Below are positions 42,956 through 51,251 of a DNA stretch of 64,000 bases, piece by piece. Below the pieces are notes generated by a model. It made no database searches. It was not told where the DNA came from and saw nothing but the letters and a program-made list of their open reading frames with translations. Position 1 is the stretch's first letter. Each line of letters starts with the position of its first letter. Source of the stretch: Roseicitreum antarcticum (GTDB lineage: Bacteria; Pseudomonadota; Alphaproteobacteria; Rhodobacterales; Rhodobacteraceae); assembly GCF_014681765.1 (NCBI RefSeq), contig NZ_CP061502.1:361209-425208 (forward strand). The letters are read 5' to 3'. The position numbers and the translations under genes were made by a program.

Positions 42956-44311
42956 TTAGGCGAACTCGAAATGCTCGAAACGGACGCGTCGCGGCGTCTG
43001 GTCCAGCGCCTTCAGACCCTTCAGGATCCCGTCTTTCAGGCCCTTCGGGCCACAGAACCACAGATCGGCACCCCGGACCGCGAAGGGCACCATACCGGTC
43101 AGACGCTCGGCCGTCAGGCGTCCATCGCGCTCGGTCGCCACCACCTGATAGCTGAACCTCGGGTTGCGAGCTGCTGCCGCTTGCAGGATCTCCACCCCAA
43201 TCTCCTCTTCGGGAGTGCGGACACAATAAACGAGGTGAATGTTTCGCCGCTCCGCCTCGGTCAGGCTTTCCGCCCACGCAAGGAACGGCGTGATGCCGAT
43301 GCCGCCCGCAAGCCAGATCTGGCGCGCGCCACCCTTGCGGAAGTCGAACCGGCCATAGGGCCCCTCGACCTGCACGCTCATCCCGGTCCGAAGGGCGTCA
43401 GGCAAGCGCCGGGTCCAGCCACCCAGCCCCTTGATTGACAGGGTAAGCGCGCCGTCAGGGCGTGGGGCGCTGGCGATCGTGAACGGGTGCGGTTCGGAAA
43501 AACCCGCTTCCGGCGCGCGGAAGAAGGCGAACTGCCCAGGCCGCCAGCGCATGGCCCGCCCATTGGGGCTGAGCGTCAACGCGGTGGTGTCGCCATGTCG
43601 GCTGATGTCGCTGACCGTGTACTCCCTGCGCCGCAGGCGCGGTGCGACGAATTCGGTATGCAACCAGGCGATCACTCCACCGAGCCCGAACGTGTTCAGC
43701 ATCACCGACAGCGACGGATCGACCCCGGTCGGCATGTCGACGAAGAACTGATGGAACACGATGACGGAGAAAAGGACGCCCATGAACCGATGGCTGAAAC
43801 GCCAGATCTGATAAGGGATCTCCAGTGGAATGAACGGCAAGCGCCGGAACCAGCTGATCGCGATCAGCACGAGTAGCGCATTGAAGGCGAACTCCCCTGC
43901 CTCCTCGGCCAGCTCCCCCAGCCCGGTCTCGCGCACCGTCCGCTCGAAATCGGGCTCGATCTGCTGGTGCAGGATCATCAGGACCATCGCTGAAATACCC
44001 AACCACTTGTGGACCCGGTACATGCGGTCGAGCCCACCGAATAACGGCTCCAACAGACGCGGTCGTGCGGCGAGGATCAGGGTCTGGCTCATGGCGACCA
44101 CCGCCGCCGCCCCGACGGCAATCCCGATGGCCGCATCTGAACCGTAGGAAGCATACGTAGTGAAGCCGAGCAGCCCCGCCAGAACGCAAAGCGAGGCGAC
44201 CAGCAAGGGGCCAGACAGATTTAGAACTTTGCCAACAGCAGTGGTCCAACAAATTGACGACTGGACTGGCCCCAAGGTGACGTTCTTTGCGAGCTGCGCC
44301 AGATCAGTCAT
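42956..44311 (-). CDS. Ferric-reductase-like transmembrane flavocytochrome
   Basis: About 451 residues. The N-terminal half is a ferric-reductase-like membrane domain with paired histidines for heme (HKWLGISAMVLMILHQ and HRFMGVLFSVIVFHQ). The C-terminal half is an FAD/NAD(P)H-binding reductase: RWRPGQFAFF and EPHPFTIAS bind FAD, IWLAGGIGITPFLAW binds the nucleotide. It is like bacterial NOX/FRE or MsrQ-type reductases. ATG 44311 is chosen because it overlaps the end of the PepSY gene. It would send electrons to the periplasm, as part of the same redox locus. Confidence 0.85.
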   Translation of the reverse strand: MTDLAQLAKNVTLGPVQSSICWTTAVGKVLNLSGPLLVASLCVLAGLLGFTTYASYGSDAAIGIAVGAAAVVAMSQTLILAARPRLLEPLFGGLDRMYRVHKWLGISAMVLMILHQQIEPDFERTVRETGLGELAEEAGEFAFNALLVLIAISWFRRLPFIPLEIPYQIWRFSHRFMGVLFSVIVFHQFFVDMPTGVDPSLSVMLNTFGLGGVIAWLHTEFVAPRLRRREYTVSDISRHGDTTALTLSPNGRAMRWRPGQFAFFRAPEAGFSEPHPFTIASAPRPDGALTLSIKGLGGWTRRLPDALRTGMSVQVEGPYGRFDFRKGGARQIWLAGGIGITPFLAWAESLTEAERRNIHLVYCVRTPEEEIGVEILQAAAARNPRFSYQVVATERDGRLTAERLTGMVPFAVRGADLWFCGPKGLKDGILKGLKALDQTPRRVRFEHFEFA

Positions 44312-44627
44312 CGCTTCGCTGCTCCCGATCCCTGCGAGAGCGATCGTCTTCGTCCTCATCGTCTTCGTATTCGAACTCGATAACTTCCAGCGTGGCAGGA
44401 TGAACCGTCACCTCGATCCGGCGCCCCTCGGCATCCCGGCCGTCGATCTCGTAGCAGCCGTCGTCGATCTTGATGCGGCGCACAGACCAACCGTTGTCTT
44501 CGGCGAGGCGCTGAACGGCATCCCTCGGCTGCCAGTCCGCCATGGGCACGAAGCAGTCGTCATCGGCAAGCGCTAACCCCGCCGGGAAGACCGCGAGAAA
44601 GCCGAGAATTGTCAATGTCTTCTTCAT
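44304..44627 (-). CDS. Small secreted PepSY-domain protein
   Basis: A 107-residue protein: signal peptide of about 20 residues (LAVFPAGLALA), then one PepSY domain (WSVRRIKIDDGCYEIDGRDA) and a C-terminal acidic/basic tail EYEDDEDEDDRSRRDREQRS. It is first in an operon with the ferric-reductase-like gene (overlap of eight bases) and divergent from the response regulator. PepSY proteins of this type often modulate partner enzymes or sense metals, but the role here is not known. Confidence 0.85.
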   Translation of the reverse strand: MKKTLTILGFLAVFPAGLALADDDCFVPMADWQPRDAVQRLAEDNGWSVRRIKIDDGCYEIDGRDAEGRRIEVTVHPATLEVIEFEYEDDEDEDDRSRRDREQRSDD

Positions 44628-44771
44628 GGGGCAAACTCCTGCTGGCACGCCTCTTGATGCAACATATGCGCGGCGAAGCTGACGGGAGCCTGAAGCTCGG
44701 AGCCCGGCGGTGTCAGCTTTGCGTCAGCCAGACAAGTCATGGAGGGTCATCGGGAAAGGATCGGGACCAAC

Positions 44772-45431
44772 ATGCGCATTCTGCTGATCGAGGACGACAC
44801 GGTTCTGGGCGCTGCCGTGCGCGACCAGATCGCAGGCGACGGTCAGTCGGTAGACTGGGTCACGCGGCTTGATGCGGCGGGAGATGCCATGGCCGGTGCC
44901 GCTTACGATCTCGTGCTGCTCGACCTGATGCTGCCCGATGGCCGCGGCATCGGCTTTCTCAAGACCCTGCGCGCGCGCGGCGACGTGACACCCGTGATCA
45001 TCCTGACCGCGCTCGACCAGGTGTCGGACCGGATCGATGGATTGAATGCCGGGGCCGACGACTACCTCGTGAAGCCGTTCGACCTGTCGGAACTGTCGGC
45101 GCGCATCGGCTCGGTTGCCCGGCGCTACACCGGCAATCCTAACCCGATCATCAGCCATGGCGCGCTGGAGATCGACCTTGCCGCGCGCAGCATTCATCGT
45201 GATGGCAAGCCGGTCGCGCTGACCGCACGCGAGTGGGCGCTGTTCGAGGCGCTTCTGTCCCGCCCAGGGCAGCTTCTGTCGAAGGCGCAGCTGGAAGAGA
45301 AACTCTACGCCTTCGACTCCGAGGTGGAGAGCAACACCATCGAGGTCCATGTCAGCCGCCTGCGCAAGAAGCTCGGGCCACGATTCATCGAGACCGAGCG
45401 CGGCATGGGTTACCGCTTAGGCAAGCCATGA
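44772..45431 (+). CDS. OmpR/PhoB-family response regulator
   Basis: A 219-residue regulator: receiver domain with Asp8/Asp9 and phospho-acceptor Asp51 (VLLDLMLPDG), then a winged-helix DNA-binding domain (about 125-219; LTAREWALFEALLSRPGQLL, HVSRLRKKLG). ATG 44772 is chosen because it begins the receiver (MRILLIEDD); an upstream ATG lacks family support. It overlaps the histidine kinase by ATGA. Divergent from the PepSY/ferric-reductase operon, it is the likely controller of the whole redox locus. Confidence 0.92.
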   Translation: MRILLIEDDTVLGAAVRDQIAGDGQSVDWVTRLDAAGDAMAGAAYDLVLLDLMLPDGRGIGFLKTLRARGDVTPVIILTALDQVSDRIDGLNAGADDYLVKPFDLSELSARIGSVARRYTGNPNPIISHGALEIDLAARSIHRDGKPVALTAREWALFEALLSRPGQLLSKAQLEEKLYAFDSEVESNTIEVHVSRLRKKLGPRFIETERGMGYRLGKP

Positions 45432-46795
45432 GGTGGCCCGCGAGCCTTCAGGCCCGGCTCGGATTGTTCCTTGGCATTCTGTTGACCGTGCTGTGGATCG
45501 CTGCCGCCTCCGTGACGGCTTTGATCCTGCGGGGTGAGATGGACGAGGTCTTTGACTCCGCGCTGCAGGAGACTGCGCAGCGCCTGTTGCCGCTGGCCGT
45601 CGTGGATATCGTCGGGCGCGAAGAGGATGGGCTCACGCAGCGGCTCGGCGTCATCCGCGAGCATGACGAGCTCTTCACCTACATCGTGCGTGACGCCGAA
45701 GGGCGCATCCTGCTTCAGTCGCACACTGCGGACATGGCGGTTTTTCCGGCCTACGACGGTCCGGGCTTCCGCCTGACCGCAACCCACCGCCTTTACAACG
45801 AAGACGCGCTCCAGGGGACGATCAGGATCACGGTCGCGGAACCCTTGGAGCACCGCGGCTCCGTCGCGCGCGAGATACGGATGGGTCTTGGGCTACCCCT
45901 GCTGATCGTGGTGCCCCTGGCGTTGCTGTCCATCGTTTTCGCCGTAAAGGCGAGCCTCGCACCCCTTCGACGCTTCGGCGAACGACTGGATGCGCGCAAT
46001 GCCCGGGACCTGTCACCCGTTCCAGGCGGTGACATTCCATCCGAAATCGCTCCTGTGGCAGCCACCCTGAACAGGCTGCTCGACCGGCTGAAGGCCGCCT
46101 TTGATGCCGAACGAAGCTTTGCCGCGAACGCCGCGCATGAGCTGCGCACGCCCTTGGCCGGCGCCATCGCGCAGGCTCAGCGCCTGCAGTCGGAAACTGG
46201 CGACATGGCCGCCAGGGCGCGGGCGGCCGAAATAGAAGCCACTCTCAAGCGACTGACCCGGCTGTCCGAACGCCTGATGCAACTCGCGCGGGCCGAAGGC
46301 GGACAGCTTCGCTTGGATCGATGCTCCGATCTCAGGATCGTTGCGCGACTGGTGGTCGAGGATGTCGCCCGAACTGGATCGCCTGGCCGCATCTTGTTGA
46401 CGCTGCCAGAGGCACCGGTGATGTCGGACCTCGATCCCGACGCGTTCGGGATCCTGTGTCGAAACCTCGTGGAGAACGCTCTGCGTCATGGCTCGGACGC
46501 GGCCCCGGTCGATGTGACCTTGACGCGGGATGGCCAGTTGATCGTCGCGAACGACGGGCCCGTCCTGCGACCTGAAACTCTGGACCGTCTCACAGCCCGC
46601 TTCGAGCGCGCGGGCGCAAGTGGAGATGGCAGCGGGCTGGGTCTCGCGATTGTCGCCGCCATCGCGGATCGCATCGAAAGCCCGCTGGTTCTGAGATCCC
46701 CGCGTCCCGGCGCTGCTTCGGGTTTTGAAGCGTCCGTCAAACTGCCTATAGACGATTCCATTGCTTCGTCGCGGTCAGGCCTGTCCAAACACTGA
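45428..46795 (+). CDS. Sensor histidine kinase (QseC/PmrB-like)
   Basis: A 455-residue inner-membrane kinase: TM1 about 9-34, a periplasmic sensor domain to about 150, TM2 about 155-175, HAMP-like linker, H-box with His237 (ANAAHELRTPL), N-box NLVENALRHG and a G-box GSGLGLAIV. The start overlaps the response-regulator stop. The sensed signal is unknown, but location next to PepSY and ferric-reductase genes suggests a metal or redox cue. Confidence 0.92.
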   Translation: MRWPASLQARLGLFLGILLTVLWIAAASVTALILRGEMDEVFDSALQETAQRLLPLAVVDIVGREEDGLTQRLGVIREHDELFTYIVRDAEGRILLQSHTADMAVFPAYDGPGFRLTATHRLYNEDALQGTIRITVAEPLEHRGSVAREIRMGLGLPLLIVVPLALLSIVFAVKASLAPLRRFGERLDARNARDLSPVPGGDIPSEIAPVAATLNRLLDRLKAAFDAERSFAANAAHELRTPLAGAIAQAQRLQSETGDMAARARAAEIEATLKRLTRLSERLMQLARAEGGQLRLDRCSDLRIVARLVVEDVARTGSPGRILLTLPEAPVMSDLDPDAFGILCRNLVENALRHGSDAAPVDVTLTRDGQLIVANDGPVLRPETLDRLTARFERAGASGDGSGLGLAIVAAIADRIESPLVLRSPRPGAASGFEASVKLPIDDSIASSRSGLSKH

Positions 46796-46840
46796 ACATC
46801 TGCGAACAGGCAAGGCACCTACCGATTTCGATTTTGAAGC

Positions 46841-47089
46841 TCAGCAGCTTCGCGCTTGGTCGCGCATCACAGCGTAGTCGCTCAGCATCTCGCTAATGGC
46901 CGAACCATGCGGCAGCAGGGCCAGTTCCTCGGCCGCCCGGGCCTGGAGCTCGCGGCTATACTCGAAAACCGGCGGACACGCCCCTGGCACGCTGCCGTCA
47001 GAACTGACCGTCGCGCAGCCGCTCAGCAAGCTCGTTGCGATCACGAAGACAGCGAGCCGCCGCTTCCAGCATCCGGCGTTGGACGTCAT
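46841..47089 (-). CDS. Small lipoprotein, o-spanin-like, of an old phage lysis cassette
   Basis: About 82 residues with a lipoprotein signal (VIATSLLSGC) and a short helical body ending YAVMRDQARSC. It follows an i-spanin-like gene, which it overlaps by 92 bases. An earlier in-frame ATG exists at 47110. Two-gene overlapping spanins (Rz/Rz1) look like this, but a Pro-rich mature region typical of Rz1 is not obvious. Confidence 0.6.
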   Translation of the reverse strand: MTSNAGCWKRRLAVFVIATSLLSGCATVSSDGSVPGACPPVFEYSRELQARAAEELALLPHGSAISEMLSDYAVMRDQARSC

Positions 47090-47255
47090 GGGCCTTCTCC
47101 GTGGTCTCAAGGCGTTCAGCGAGGCGACCCGTGAGTTCGCCTGATCGCCGAAGGGCGAGCAGGAACAGGAGCACCGAGAGCGCGATGGCTCCGTAGCTGA
47201 GGGCGGCCCGCATCCACGGGCTGGCGACCATCCCGCCGAGCAACGTGGCGATCAT
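46998..47255 (-). CDS. i-spanin (Rz)-like small membrane protein
   Basis: An 85-residue protein with one N-terminal transmembrane segment (LSYGAIALSVLLFLLALRRS) and a charged helical C-terminus suited to a coiled coil. Its start overlaps the stop of the M15 endolysin gene by ATGA, and it overlaps the lipoprotein gene downstream. Order endolysin - i-spanin - lipoprotein matches a phage lysis cassette. Confidence 0.65.
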   Translation of the reverse strand: MIATLLGGMVASPWMRAALSYGAIALSVLLFLLALRRSGELTGRLAERLETTEKAHDVQRRMLEAAARCLRDRNELAERLRDGQF

Positions 47256-48505
47256 CGCTGCCCCCGTTTCCAGTCGTCGAGCCGCGCGTAGATCGTGACC
47301 GCGATCCCACCGAGCGCCACCGCGATGAACACCCAGCGTAGGGTGTCGAGATATGGTAGGAGCGGCAGGATTGCGGACTGCGTCTCGGCCAGGACGTTCT
47401 GAGCGACCTCGACGCCCGCGGCGCCCAGCGTAGCCACACCGGCGGCCCCGCCGCCCTTCATGGTGCGGCTGTCGGCCAGCACTTCGCGCGCAGGCGGCGT
47501 TTCAGCCGCGAAAGCTGTCGCCTGGATTGGGAAGCGCTCGCCCCACTGGCGAGCGGGCCCGAGATCGACATGGATGAATCCCGAGCGCGGATAGAAGCCG
47601 AAGCCGAGGAACCCAACCTCGCGCGCCGCCGCCTCGCAGGCTACCGGGTCGTGGTTCGCCATGGCGATGTCGAAGGCGGCGCCGTCGAGATGCTTCGACC
47701 GGGTCGCGCCGCCAACGGCGCGGTTGTGCTCGGGGCTGTCCGCGCAGACCTCGATCTGCCGCATCGAGGGCGTGTAGATCAGCGTCGCCTCGTTCGGCGG
47801 GCGGTAGTAGATGGTTCCCCGCCGTCCGTCTTGCCGATGATCGTAGACGCTCGAAAGCGGGCCACCATGCCGGACGATCAGCATGATGGACGCAGGGTGC
47901 GTATCGGTGGCAGGTAGATCAAGCGCCTTGACCGTGCAGGATATCTCGGGCTTCAGCTCGAGCATGCCCTTGATCTTGGACGCCAGCGCCTTTTCGTCGA
48001 TGGCCGCTGCATCGAGGGCTACCTGGTTCTCCAGTTCGACCTCGAAAGCGTCGTAGAGCTTGCCGTGGTCGCGAAACTGCCGGGCGAAGTGAAAGCTCTC
48101 CGCATCCTCGAATGTTTCGCGTTCATGGAGATAGGCCCAGATGCTTCTGCACAGTTCATCCGGCTGTCGGTGAAACTCCTGCGACCGGGTGTTGTCGAGC
48201 TGTTGATCGACAATCGTGGTGAGAGAGGTGACGCCTTTTTTCTCTGCGAGGGCTCGGATCCTTCGTGATCGCTGCTCCGCAGGTCGCAGGTCATCACGGT
48301 CGAAATCCGATAGCGTCTCGACAAGTGTTTGCCGAAACGCCTCGACCGCTTCTTCGTCGGTGAGATCGGGAACGTCCACGGATAACTTGAAATCCGGCTC
48401 GTTGTCGCCTTCTCGCACGGCAAGGGCAGATCGGGCGAGGTCGACGCGCGCATCCTCGATCAGCGCCAGAACATGGGGACCGATTGGGGATGCTTTGCGC
48501 GCCAT
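47252..48505 (-). CDS. Chimeric protein: unknown domain fused to M15-type endolysin with C-terminal membrane segment
   Basis: A 417-residue frame made of two unrelated parts. Residues 1-256 belong to no family I recognise (soluble, acidic, helical). From about Ser257 the sequence is a phage/GTA-like M15 peptidase: SPEHNRAVGGATRSKHLDGA gives Zn ligands His272 and Asp279, with His312 in FIHVDLGP. The usual first ~45 residues of the peptidase are missing. The C-terminus has a TM helix (LDTLRWVFIAVALGGIAVTI). The junction lies near 47735-47741. It may be an inactive recombination product. Confidence 0.7.
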   Translation of the reverse strand: MARKASPIGPHVLALIEDARVDLARSALAVREGDNEPDFKLSVDVPDLTDEEAVEAFRQTLVETLSDFDRDDLRPAEQRSRRIRALAEKKGVTSLTTIVDQQLDNTRSQEFHRQPDELCRSIWAYLHERETFEDAESFHFARQFRDHGKLYDAFEVELENQVALDAAAIDEKALASKIKGMLELKPEISCTVKALDLPATDTHPASIMLIVRHGGPLSSVYDHRQDGRRGTIYYRPPNEATLIYTPSMRQIEVCADSPEHNRAVGGATRSKHLDGAAFDIAMANHDPVACEAAAREVGFLGFGFYPRSGFIHVDLGPARQWGERFPIQATAFAAETPPAREVLADSRTMKGGGAAGVATLGAAGVEVAQNVLAETQSAILPLLPYLDTLRWVFIAVALGGIAVTIYARLDDWKRGQR

Positions 48506-48540
48506 GAACTTACCTCAATGAACTACTGCTCTCGATTGAT

Positions 48541-49611
48541 TCAACCTGCGATAATCATGGACAAATCCGTGATCGGCAAGCCCTGATGTTCTCTCCCTGT
48601 TCGCATTTCGGCATCCCGTTCCACTGAGTTGTCCCGTCTCGGGCGGCCGGGTGGCTTTTGATCGGTAACGACACCACCGAACACGGCCACGAGACATGAA
48701 ACGCCCCAATCCGCTCCCACGTGACCAGATGACCGCCGCCGAGCGCCGCGCCGAACTGTGCGGCCTGCTGGCGCTCGGTCTGGTTCGGCTGCTCGGGCAG
48801 GATGAGCGCGAAGTATCTGACAATACTGGAGAACGTTGCCTACACTATCCCGAAGACCAATGCCGTCATGCAACTCCAACTCACCGGAGAAACGCATGAC
48901 GAAGCCCGATCCCACGGCCAGTTCGTTGCGGGTGATGTGGAAGGGCGTGCGCTCCCATCCGTTCGTCGTCTTGACCTCGATCAGCCGGGGCAGACCGTCC
49001 AGGGCGAAACTCGCGATGTCGTAACCCGCGCCATCTCCATCCTCCTCCGACACCCAGCGCACCTTGCGCGCCAGATCGTCCCGTCCCGCCGTCCGCAAGG
49101 CCGCCCGCTCATGCGCCAGTACGCGCTCCTCGCCCGCCCGGCCGAGGGCCCGGTTGCGCTCGTCCCGGCCAGCCACATCGAACTTACGGGCGATGTGCAG
49201 CATCTGGTTCAGCTCCTGCGGAGGCGGCTGGTTCGACAGCGTCGGTGGCGGCCCGATCCAGATCTGCGCCGCCTCGCGTAGGCCCGCGGCCGGTTGCAGA
49301 CCAGATTGGCGCCCGAGCCAGGCGGGGTTCAGCGCCAGCCATCGGGCAACGGCATCCACTAAGGTCATCTGGAAATTGAACGCGGGCTTGTAGCCGGGGA
49401 TCCAGTCTTCGCCGAGGCCCTTCAGCACCGCGCTGATGTTCTGGTGCTTGAACTCGACCGATCCCTCGGACCGGTCGTTCAGCAGCGGCAGGAGCGCCCG
49501 GCGGTGTTCGGCCTTGCTGTAGCGGCGCGCGGAGATGTCGTCGGCGAGCATCGCGAAGTAATCCGCGACGATCAGGTCGTTCTCTTCATCCGTCCAGGGC
49601 CCGTTCGACAT
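48541..49611 (-). pseudogene. DUF3883 nuclease-fold protein with replaced C-terminus
   Basis: A 356-residue frame. Residues 1-235 look genuine: the C-terminal part has a DUF3883 domain with a PD-(D/E)xK-like pattern (Asp198 in GYDI, Glu212-x-Lys214 in LIEVKTT), found in restriction and defence proteins. After HITRNELAVG, near position 48909, the sequence stops resembling the family and becomes Arg/Gly-rich. At that point a plus-strand small gene starts to read in the other direction. The gene is therefore probably truncated by recombination. Confidence 0.6.
48696..48899 (+). CDS. Small conserved-looking protein, possibly remnant of a recombinase module
   Basis: A 67-residue protein with a helical core QMTAAERRAELCGLLALGLV and a C-terminal HATPTHRR motif. 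From memory, short proteins of this type precede DUF2924 and serine-recombinase genes in Rhodobacterales; this could not be checked. Here neither partner follows; sequence after its stop matches the truncated DUF3883 gene on the other strand. It is likely a stray piece of a mobile module. Confidence 0.5.
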   Translation: MKRPNPLPRDQMTAAERRAELCGLLALGLVRLLGQDEREVSDNTGERCLHYPEDQCRHATPTHRRNA

Positions 49612-50106
49612 TGCGCCAGGCTATGGGCACGAAGTGTGTTTGTCATCAGAGACTTCCGGCAGGGTTTTCGCTGCTGTCGCTGGCCCCATGCACCAGCGCC
49701 GCGGCCTGGTGATCGGCCGCCACGGAGCCGTCCTTCTGACCGCCCTGCGCCTTCGTGTCGGTCTCCGTCACCGGATTATCTTACGAACGGGGCGAACCCA
49801 TGAACGCGGCAACCCATTGGAAATGCGCAGATGTTTTTCGCCGTCCCATGGCCGTCGAGGGGCGCTTGAAGAGAGACGCAGGCCATTCGGAGACCCGTTC
49901 TGCGTCAAGCTCCCTGTCTCCGAAGGGCGGATGGCCCTGCCAACGCCCTTTGAAACAAAAAAAAGAGGCCCCAATCGGGGCCTATGGTCGGATTCAGTAT
50001 CTGAATGTGGCGGATGGGGTGTCCGTCATACCAAAACGTTATGGCTTGTATTTAAACTAAAAATATCTATTTTTTCATTCTGATGTGCAGCAAGGAGTGA
50101 TGCAAA
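49612..50106. other. Gene-free junction at the prophage boundary
   Basis: About 495 bp with no supported gene. It contains the minus-strand terminator at 49957-49983 and then an AT-rich stretch (50046-50080) much lower in GC than its surroundings, which probably holds the promoter of the plus-strand phage genes. The prophage left end may lie here. No tRNA or clear attachment repeat was recognised. Confidence 0.5.
49957..49983 (-). terminator. Rho-independent terminator reading leftwards
   Basis: AGGCCCC (49966-49972) and GGGGCCT (49977-49983) form a 7-bp stem with a 4-base loop. On the minus strand it is followed by C and then eight T (49957-49964). It may end the leftward late transcript of the prophage, past the small plus-strand genes. 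Confidence 0.85.
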
Positions 50107-50445
50107 ATGGAACGGGAAAAGGTCGAGGACGCGGTGAAGACCGGGCAGGGCGCGTTTTATGTTCAGCACAAGCCTTCATCCGAATGGGGTCAGCCTGAAC
50201 CAGTCCACACCGCGCCTGCGGGCCAGATGGACGCGTCACTGGTCACCGATAGTATTGGCCTGCGGCGGATGAGTAACGGCGGCTGGGTGATCGAGGCGGC
50301 GCATGCCAGAAACTCCATGATGATGGGCAACAGCCTCGGCGCCTTCACCGATACCGACAGCATGCTGGTGGCCTTGGGTGACCTGCTGCGGCGCAAGGAC
50401 GTGAAGCGGAAGGAGACGCACGACGATGCCAAGCAAGCAGGTTGA
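50107..50445 (+). CDS. Phage protein of unknown function
   Basis: A 112-residue protein with AAGGAG nine bases before its ATG, after an AT-rich leader. No recognised domain. The middle region (GGWVIEAAHARNSMMMGNSL) is neutral and looks folded. It starts a short rightward operon of three genes (20-base overlap with the next). Position at the edge of the prophage suggests a moron or regulatory gene, but this is a guess. Confidence 0.65.
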   Translation: MEREKVEDAVKTGQGAFYVQHKPSSEWGQPEPVHTAPAGQMDASLVTDSIGLRRMSNGGWVIEAAHARNSMMMGNSLGAFTDTDSMLVALGDLLRRKDVKRKETHDDAKQAG

Positions 50446-50617
50446 AGACGTCTACAACGCCGGTGGGTTTGATGGTGGACCGCTTGGCAGGCCGGAAACC
50501 AATAAGGTAACTCCGGCCAGCCCGGAAGTGATGCGCGCCGCCCTGCGTCGGATCACGACCACTCCAATCGCATCAGAGGCGCAGCGGATCGCGCGGGAGG
50601 CGCTGGGGGATGAATGA
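50426..50617 (+). CDS. Small phage protein of unknown function
   Basis: A 63-residue hydrophilic protein overlapping both neighbours (ATG inside the previous gene; stop overlapping the next by eight bases). Helical C-terminal part (SEAQRIAREALGDE). No domain recognised. Confidence 0.55.
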   Translation: MPSKQVEDVYNAGGFDGGPLGRPETNKVTPASPEVMRAALRRITTTPIASEAQRIAREALGDE

Positions 50618-50792
50618 GGATATGCTGCGTAGGGCTTGGAGTGTGATAATTCATGGCACAATGAAGGCATCAGATGCACTCATTTGGCGAGCACTAAATG
50701 ACCCGACATGGAAGCGGGTAGCAATGCTGACATCAAGAGAATTTGCTTATTACTTGGTGGCAACTGCATCCCGAACCCCGTCAAAGCCCTGA
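50610..50792 (+). CDS. Small phage protein of unknown function
   Basis: A 60-residue protein starting inside the end of the previous gene. GGGG precedes the ATG. Trp-rich and helical. Its last 43 bases overlap the 3' end of the leftward spanin gene, so the annotated end could be accidental. Confidence 0.45.
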   Translation: MNEDMLRRAWSVIIHGTMKASDALIWRALNDPTWKRVAMLTSREFAYYLVATASRTPSKP

Positions 50793-51016
50793 ACGGCCAG
50801 CCCCCGGCGCTGTTCGCACCTGATCAGCTCGTCGCCCATCCGGCCCGCGATAATCTCGAAATCCCCGGCGCGCAGAAATGCGGCCGGGGATTTGCATTCC
50901 AGCCGGGCTGCGGGCGGCAGGTCGGAGACTTCAACGCCCTTCCCAACGCTCCTCCAGCCGTCGCAGGCTGTCAGGGCTGGGAATACGACACACATCAGGA
51001 TCACGGCGCGCAGCAT
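50750..51016 (-). CDS. Phage o-spanin (Rz1-like lipoprotein)
   Basis: An 88-residue lipoprotein: signal with lipobox LTAC at about 17-20, then a short helical region (GDFEIIAGRMGDELIRC). It overlaps the i-spanin gene upstream by 86 bases in another frame, the classic Rz/Rz1 arrangement. It would sit in the outer membrane and join the i-spanin to fuse membranes at lysis. Last gene of the leftward lysis cassette. Confidence 0.7.
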   Translation of the reverse strand: MLRAVILMCVVFPALTACDGWRSVGKGVEVSDLPPAARLECKSPAAFLRAGDFEIIAGRMGDELIRCEQRRGLAVQGFDGVRDAVATK

Positions 51017-51251
51017 CTTCGGCCTCCATGGCACGGGCGGAAAGGTCCGCGTCGAGTTGTTCCAGTTCCAGCGCCCGGATAGACAGCGCCTCGGCGGATC
51101 GAAACAGATCAGCCTGCACCTTGTCCTGGGCGGCGCGGTATCGTTCTTCAGTGCGATCAATGCCGGTGGACAAGCCGTGCCACCACGTCGCGCCGTAGCT
51201 GGCAGCCACGGCCACTGCGGCGACAGCGTAGGCGGACATGCGCAAGCTCAT
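50931..51251 (-). CDS. Phage i-spanin (Rz-like)
   Basis: A 106-residue protein with an N-terminal membrane helix (MSAYAVAAVAVAASYGATWW) and a long charged helix (about 35-95) fit for a coiled coil. ATG 51251 overlaps the stop of the amidase gene as ATGA. Acts with the lipoprotein downstream in the last step of host lysis. Confidence 0.75.
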   Translation of the reverse strand: MSLRMSAYAVAAVAVAASYGATWWHGLSTGIDRTEERYRAAQDKVQADLFRSAEALSIRALELEQLDADLSARAMEAEDAARRDPDVCRIPSPDSLRRLEERWEGR

